7,569 nucleotides of DNA, taken from the NCBI GenBank assembly GCA_000759655.1, contig KN174028.1, positions 5,004-12,572 on the forward strand, in the 5' to 3' direction. The notes under the pieces were generated by a model. It worked only from the letters and a program-made list of their open reading frames with translations. It was not told the origin of the DNA and did no database searches. Made by a program: the position numbers and the translations under genes. Shown here piece after piece: positions 4,368 through 7,569 of the stretch (position 1 is the first letter of the stretch; the number at the start of each line of letters is the position of its first letter). The DNA comes from Acidicaldus organivorans (GTDB taxonomy: Bacteria; Pseudomonadota; Alphaproteobacteria; Acetobacterales; Acetobacteraceae).

Positions 4368-7115
4368 TCAGCCGGCGAGCGCGGCAAGCTGGACGAGGCT
4401 CGTCTCGATCGCCTGCTGCTCGCGCCTGAGATCGGCGAGCCGCGCTTCGGTCTCGGCCACCACCTCGGCCGGAGCGCGGGCGCGGAAATCGGGGCGGGCG
4501 AGTTTATCGGCGAGCTTCTCCGCCTCGCGGGCGAGCTTGCGAGCACTCTCGCGCAGCCTTCCCGTCTCGGCGGCAACGTCGATCAGCCCCGCCACATCGA
4601 GGCCGAAAGCGACCCCGCCGAGCTCGAGCCTGACACCGGGAAGCGCCGCACCCGGCTGGACGCGCTCGATCGTCCCGAGCTGGGCAAGGCGGAGGATCTG
4701 CTCCTCAAGCGTCCCGATCATCCCGAGGAACCCGCCCTCCGCGTCCGCCCCCGGAAGAATGCGGAGCGTGGGACGGGCCGCGGGCGGCACGTTGAGCGCG
4801 GCCCGCACCGAACGGATCTCGCCGATCAGCCGGATCACGCCCTCGACCGCCCCGTATGCCGCCTCCGCCCCGGCGGGGGCAGCCGGTTCGGGCCAGGGGG
4901 CGCGGATCAGCGTGCCCTCGGCGCCGAAGCCGAAATGCCCCCAGAGGTTTTCGGTGACGAAGGGAATGACCGGATGGAGCAGGCGGAGCACCACGCCCAG
5001 CACATAGCCCGCCACCCGGCGCAGCTCGGCCGCCTCCGGCGCCTCCCGGGTGAGGGGGGATTTGAGGAATTCGAGGAACCAGTCGCAGAAGACGTCCCAC
5101 AGGAAGTGATGGCAGGCGAGGGCGTATTCGTCGAACCGGTAGGCCTCGAGCGCCGCATTGGCGGCAGCGATGGCCCGGCCGGCGGCGGCGAGGATCCAGA
5201 GACTGAGCGGATGCGACGCCGCGGCGGGCGGCGCGGTTTCGCCCCGGATCCCGTTCATCTCGCAGAAACGGGCGGCGTTCCAGAGCTTGGTGATGAAGGG
5301 GCGCTGGCTCTCGATGCGGGCGCGGCTCAGCTTGATGTCCCGCCCCGGCCCGGCGGCGGCGCAGATGGTGAAGCGCAGCGCATCGGCCCCGAACTCCTCG
5401 ATGATGGCGAGCGGGTCGATGACGTTGCCCTTGGTCTTCGACATTTTCTGGCCGCGCTCATCGCGCACCAGCCCGTGGATATAGACGTCGCGGAAGGGGA
5501 CGTCCTTCATGAAGTGAAGGCCCATCATCATCATCCGCGCCACCCAGAAGAAGATGATGTCAAAGCCGGTGACGAGAACGTCGGTCGGATAGTAGCGGGC
5601 GAGCTCCGGGGTCTCGTCTGGCCAGCCCAAAGTGGAGAAGGGCCAGAGCGCCGAGCTGAACCAGGTATCGAGCACGTCCTCGTCCTGGCGGAGGGCCACC
5701 TCCTCGCCATAGGCGGTACGGGCGAGGGCGCGGGCCTCCTCCTCGCTCTCGGCGACGAAGACCTGGCCATCCGGCCCATACCAAGCGGGGATGCGATGGC
5801 CCCACCACAGCTGGCGCGAGATGCACCAGGGCTGGATGTCGCGCATCCAGGCGAAGAAGGTGTTTTCCCACATCTGGGGCACGAAGCGCGTCCGTCCCTC
5901 GCGCACCGCGGCCTCGGCCGGGGCGGCGAGCACCTTGGCATCGGCGAACCACTGCCAGGTGAGCAGCGGCTCGATTGGCACGCCGGAGCGGTCGCCATGC
6001 GGCACGGTGTGGAGATGATCCTCGACCTTGACGAGCAGGCCGCGCTCCTCGAGCCGGGCGACGATGGCGGCCCGCGCCGCGAAGCGCTCCATCCCCTCGA
6101 GCGAGGCGAGGAAATCCGCATCAAACCACGCCGCCGCCTCCCCGTCGCGGGAGAGACCGGCGAGTTCGGCAAGCGTGATCCGCCCTTCGCGGTCGATCAC
6201 CGAGGGGCGGGGGAGCGGCGTCCCATGCGCCTGGTCGTAACGGTCGGCGGCGGCGAAGTCGTTGAAATCATGGGCCGGGGTGATCTTCACCGCCCCCGTT
6301 CCCTTCTCGCGATCGACGAAGGGGTCGGCGATGACGGGAATGCGCCGTCCGACGAGCGGCAGGATCGCCTCGCGCCCGATGAGCGCGCGGTAACGCGCGT
6401 CCTCCGGGTGGACGGCGATCGCCACGTCGCCCAGCATGGTCTCGGGGCGAGTGGTGGCGACCTCGATGAAGCGCCCCGCCTCGCCCGCGAGCGGGTAGCG
6501 GATGAACCAGAGATGCCCTTTCACCTCGCGGTTTTCGACCTCGAGGTCGGAGATCGCCGTCTTGAGCTTGGGATCCCAGTTGACCAGCCGCCGCGCCCGG
6601 TAGATCAGCCCCTCACGGGCGAGCGTGACGAAGACGCGCCGCACCGCCGCCGAAAGCCCAGGATCGAGGGTGAAGCGCTCGCGCCGCCAGTCGAGAGAGG
6701 CGCCGAGGCGGCGGAGTTGGCGGGTGATCTCGCCCCCCGACTGCTCCTTCCATTGCCAGACCCGGGCGAGGAACGCCTCACGCCCCAGCTGCTCGCGGCT
6801 CAGCCCCTCCGCGGCGAGGAGGCGCTCGACCACCATCTGGGTCGCGATCCCGGCGTGATCGGTGCCGGGCTGCCAGAGCGCATCCCGCCCCTGCATGCGC
6901 CGCCAGCGGATCAGCACATCCTGCAGGGTGAAGGTGAGCGCATGGCCCATGTGCAGGCTGCCGGTGACGTTGGGCGGGGGGATCATGATGGTGAAGGGCT
7001 TCTTGCCGGAGGCGGGATCGGCGGCGAACGCCCCCGAATTTTCCCAGCGGGCGTAGATCGCCTCTTCCACCTCATGCGGCACGAACGTCTTGGCGAGCAT
7101 CTCTCGGTCGGGCAT
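4368..7115 (-). CDS. valS: Valyl-tRNA synthetase
   Basis: A class-Ia aminoacyl-tRNA synthetase that charges tRNA-Val and edits mischarged threonine. The 915-residue protein is full length. It shows PPPNVTGSLHMGHA with the HIGH-type motif HMGH at 55-58; GTDHAGIATQ downstream; the CP1 editing domain with TTRPETMLGD (221-230) and GTGAVKITPAHDFND; SRQLWWGHRIPAWY; DTWFSSALWPFSTLGWP; and the second catalytic motif KMSKT at 557-561 followed by KGNVIDPL. After the anticodon-binding domain, about the last 65 residues form the charged coiled-coil arm typical of ValRS (RESARKLAREAEKLADKLAR and onward). The ATG at 7113-7115 is the longest reasonable start, but its ribosome-binding site is weak. ATG at 7098-7100 (MLAKTFVPHE) matches the usual ValRS N terminus equally well and may be the real start. 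It lies 36 nt downstream of the popZ-like gene, with no terminator between, and upstream of ilvD. Confidence 0.98.
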   Translation of the reverse strand: MPDREMLAKTFVPHEVEEAIYARWENSGAFAADPASGKKPFTIMIPPPNVTGSLHMGHALTFTLQDVLIRWRRMQGRDALWQPGTDHAGIATQMVVERLLAAEGLSREQLGREAFLARVWQWKEQSGGEITRQLRRLGASLDWRRERFTLDPGLSAAVRRVFVTLAREGLIYRARRLVNWDPKLKTAISDLEVENREVKGHLWFIRYPLAGEAGRFIEVATTRPETMLGDVAIAVHPEDARYRALIGREAILPLVGRRIPVIADPFVDREKGTGAVKITPAHDFNDFAAADRYDQAHGTPLPRPSVIDREGRITLAELAGLSRDGEAAAWFDADFLASLEGMERFAARAAIVARLEERGLLVKVEDHLHTVPHGDRSGVPIEPLLTWQWFADAKVLAAPAEAAVREGRTRFVPQMWENTFFAWMRDIQPWCISRQLWWGHRIPAWYGPDGQVFVAESEEEARALARTAYGEEVALRQDEDVLDTWFSSALWPFSTLGWPDETPELARYYPTDVLVTGFDIIFFWVARMMMMGLHFMKDVPFRDVYIHGLVRDERGQKMSKTKGNVIDPLAIIEEFGADALRFTICAAAGPGRDIKLSRARIESQRPFITKLWNAARFCEMNGIRGETAPPAAASHPLSLWILAAAGRAIAAANAALEAYRFDEYALACHHFLWDVFCDWFLEFLKSPLTREAPEAAELRRVAGYVLGVVLRLLHPVIPFVTENLWGHFGFGAEGTLIRAPWPEPAAPAGAEAAYGAVEGVIRLIGEIRSVRAALNVPPAARPTLRILPGADAEGGFLGMIGTLEEQILRLAQLGTIERVQPGAALPGVRLELGGVAFGLDVAGLIDVAAETGRLRESARKLAREAEKLADKLARPDFRARAPAEVVAETEARLADLRREQQAIETSLVQLAALAG

Positions 7116-7151
7116 CCCAAATGATCCGGAGAAAATGAAGATTGAGAGGGG

Positions 7152-7569
7152 TCAGGAAAGGGCGCGATTGACCACGCGCTCGATCTCGGCCCGCACCAGG
7201 CGCTCGACGAGGCCTGGGAGATGGGCATCGAGCCAGGCCTTGAGCAGCGGGCGGATCTCCTCGCGCACCAGATCCTCGAGGGTGGGCCCGCCGCGATGGA
7301 GCGGCACGGTGCGCTCGGCGGCGATGGTGCGGACGAGCCCGGCGATGGCCGCCGCCGCGGTCTCGGCCACGGGCGGGGCGATCAGCCCCTCCTCGGTGGC
7401 GGACGTTTCTGCCCCCATCGGTTCGGCGGACGCGGCAGAAGGCGGCGCGGGCGGCGGTTCGGTGGGAGGCGCGGCGGGGGCCTGCCATGCCTCTTCCACC
7501 GCCGCTTCCGCTTTTTCCTCGAGCGCTTTCTCCTCCGCCGTCTCCATCGCGGCGGGGGCGGGGGGGGCG
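7152..7569 (-). CDS. popZ: PopZ-like DUF2497 polar-organising protein, C-terminal part (start outside window)
   Basis: PopZ self-assembles into a polar microdomain in alphaproteobacteria and, in Caulobacter, anchors ParB-bound origins and recruits cell-cycle regulators. The visible 138 residues comprise an acidic and Ala/Pro-rich linker (EEKALEEKAEAAVEEAW, then PPTEPPPAPP), a helix around PVAETAAAAIAGLVRTIA, and the diagnostic C-terminal block LEDLVREEIRPLLKAWLDAHLP followed by GLVERLVRAEIERVV, which matches the oligomerisation helices of the family. A Met codon at 7545-7547 exists, but the frame stays open to the edge with more Pro/Ala codons. The conserved N-terminal client-binding helix of the family is not seen, so the true start is almost certainly beyond the window. 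The stop is TGA at 7152-7154, and valS starts 36 nt later. A DUF2497 gene next to valS is an arrangement I recall from alphaproteobacteria. Confidence 0.9.
   Translation of the reverse strand, partial: APPAPAAMETAEEKALEEKAEAAVEEAWQAPAAPPTEPPPAPPSAASAEPMGAETSATEEGLIAPPVAETAAAAIAGLVRTIAAERTVPLHRGGPTLEDLVREEIRPLLKAWLDAHLPGLVERLVRAEIERVVNRALS

Noticed and set aside
1565..4429. A very long plus-strand open frame (954 codons) opposite dat and ilvD
   Set aside because: It lies antisense to two clearly recognised genes. Its translation is low-complexity and rich in His, Arg, Gly, Ala and Glu, as expected when GC-rich third positions remove stops on the opposite strand. No domain or ribosome-binding site supports it.
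4163..4576. N-terminal extension of ilvD into valS (712-codon version)
   Set aside because: The added residues are Arg/Ser/Pro-rich with no family match and overlap the valS 3' end. The ATG at 4160-4162 has a strong Shine-Dalgarno and gives the standard IlvD N terminus.
4332..7124. A second long plus-strand open frame (930 codons) opposite valS
   Set aside because: It mirrors almost the whole of valS, which has all its catalytic motifs. The antisense translation has no recognisable domain and the same biased composition.

Overview
This window comes from a very GC-rich bacterial chromosome, almost certainly an alphaproteobacterium and plausibly from the Rhodospirillales/Acetobacteraceae side. 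Three things point there: a PopZ (DUF2497) polar-organiser homologue directly upstream of valS, a class-IV D-amino acid aminotransferase near hfq, and an hfq-hflX pair with a typical alphaproteobacterial Hfq core. All seven genes lie on the minus strand, so transcription runs from the right edge to the left edge. The genus assignment is inference only.

In transcription order (right to left): the C-terminal 138 residues of a PopZ-like protein (7152-7569, start outside the window); valS, valyl-tRNA synthetase (4368-7115); a 205-nt leader rich in repeated complementary CCCCG/CGGGG segments; ilvD, dihydroxy-acid dehydratase (2438-4162); dat, class-IV aminotransferase with D-amino acid transaminase signature residues (1523-2383); a PGP-like HAD phosphatase overlapping dat by 4 nt as GTGA (870-1526); a 142-nt intergenic stretch with a candidate promoter; hfq (449-727, GTG start); and the first 138 codons of hflX (1-414, GTG start), cut by the left edge.

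Likely transcription units are popZ-valS (36-nt gap), ilvD-dat-HAD (54-nt gap, then overlap) and hfq-hflX (34-nt gap containing a perfect inverted repeat). By theme the genes cover cell-pole organisation, valine charging and branched-chain amino acid synthesis, D-amino acid transamination, and post-transcriptional/ribosome-associated control. The dat-hfq-hflX neighbourhood is familiar in alphaproteobacteria; here a HAD gene sits inside it.

There are no mobile elements, CRISPR arrays, RNA genes or defence genes that I can support. The window is essentially housekeeping and I see no strong case for a new system. The points most worth a second look are RNA-level: an A-rich (A-R-N)n tract over the hfq ribosome-binding site that could be an Hfq autoregulation site, a hairpin between hfq and hflX, and mutually exclusive pairings in the ilvD leader.
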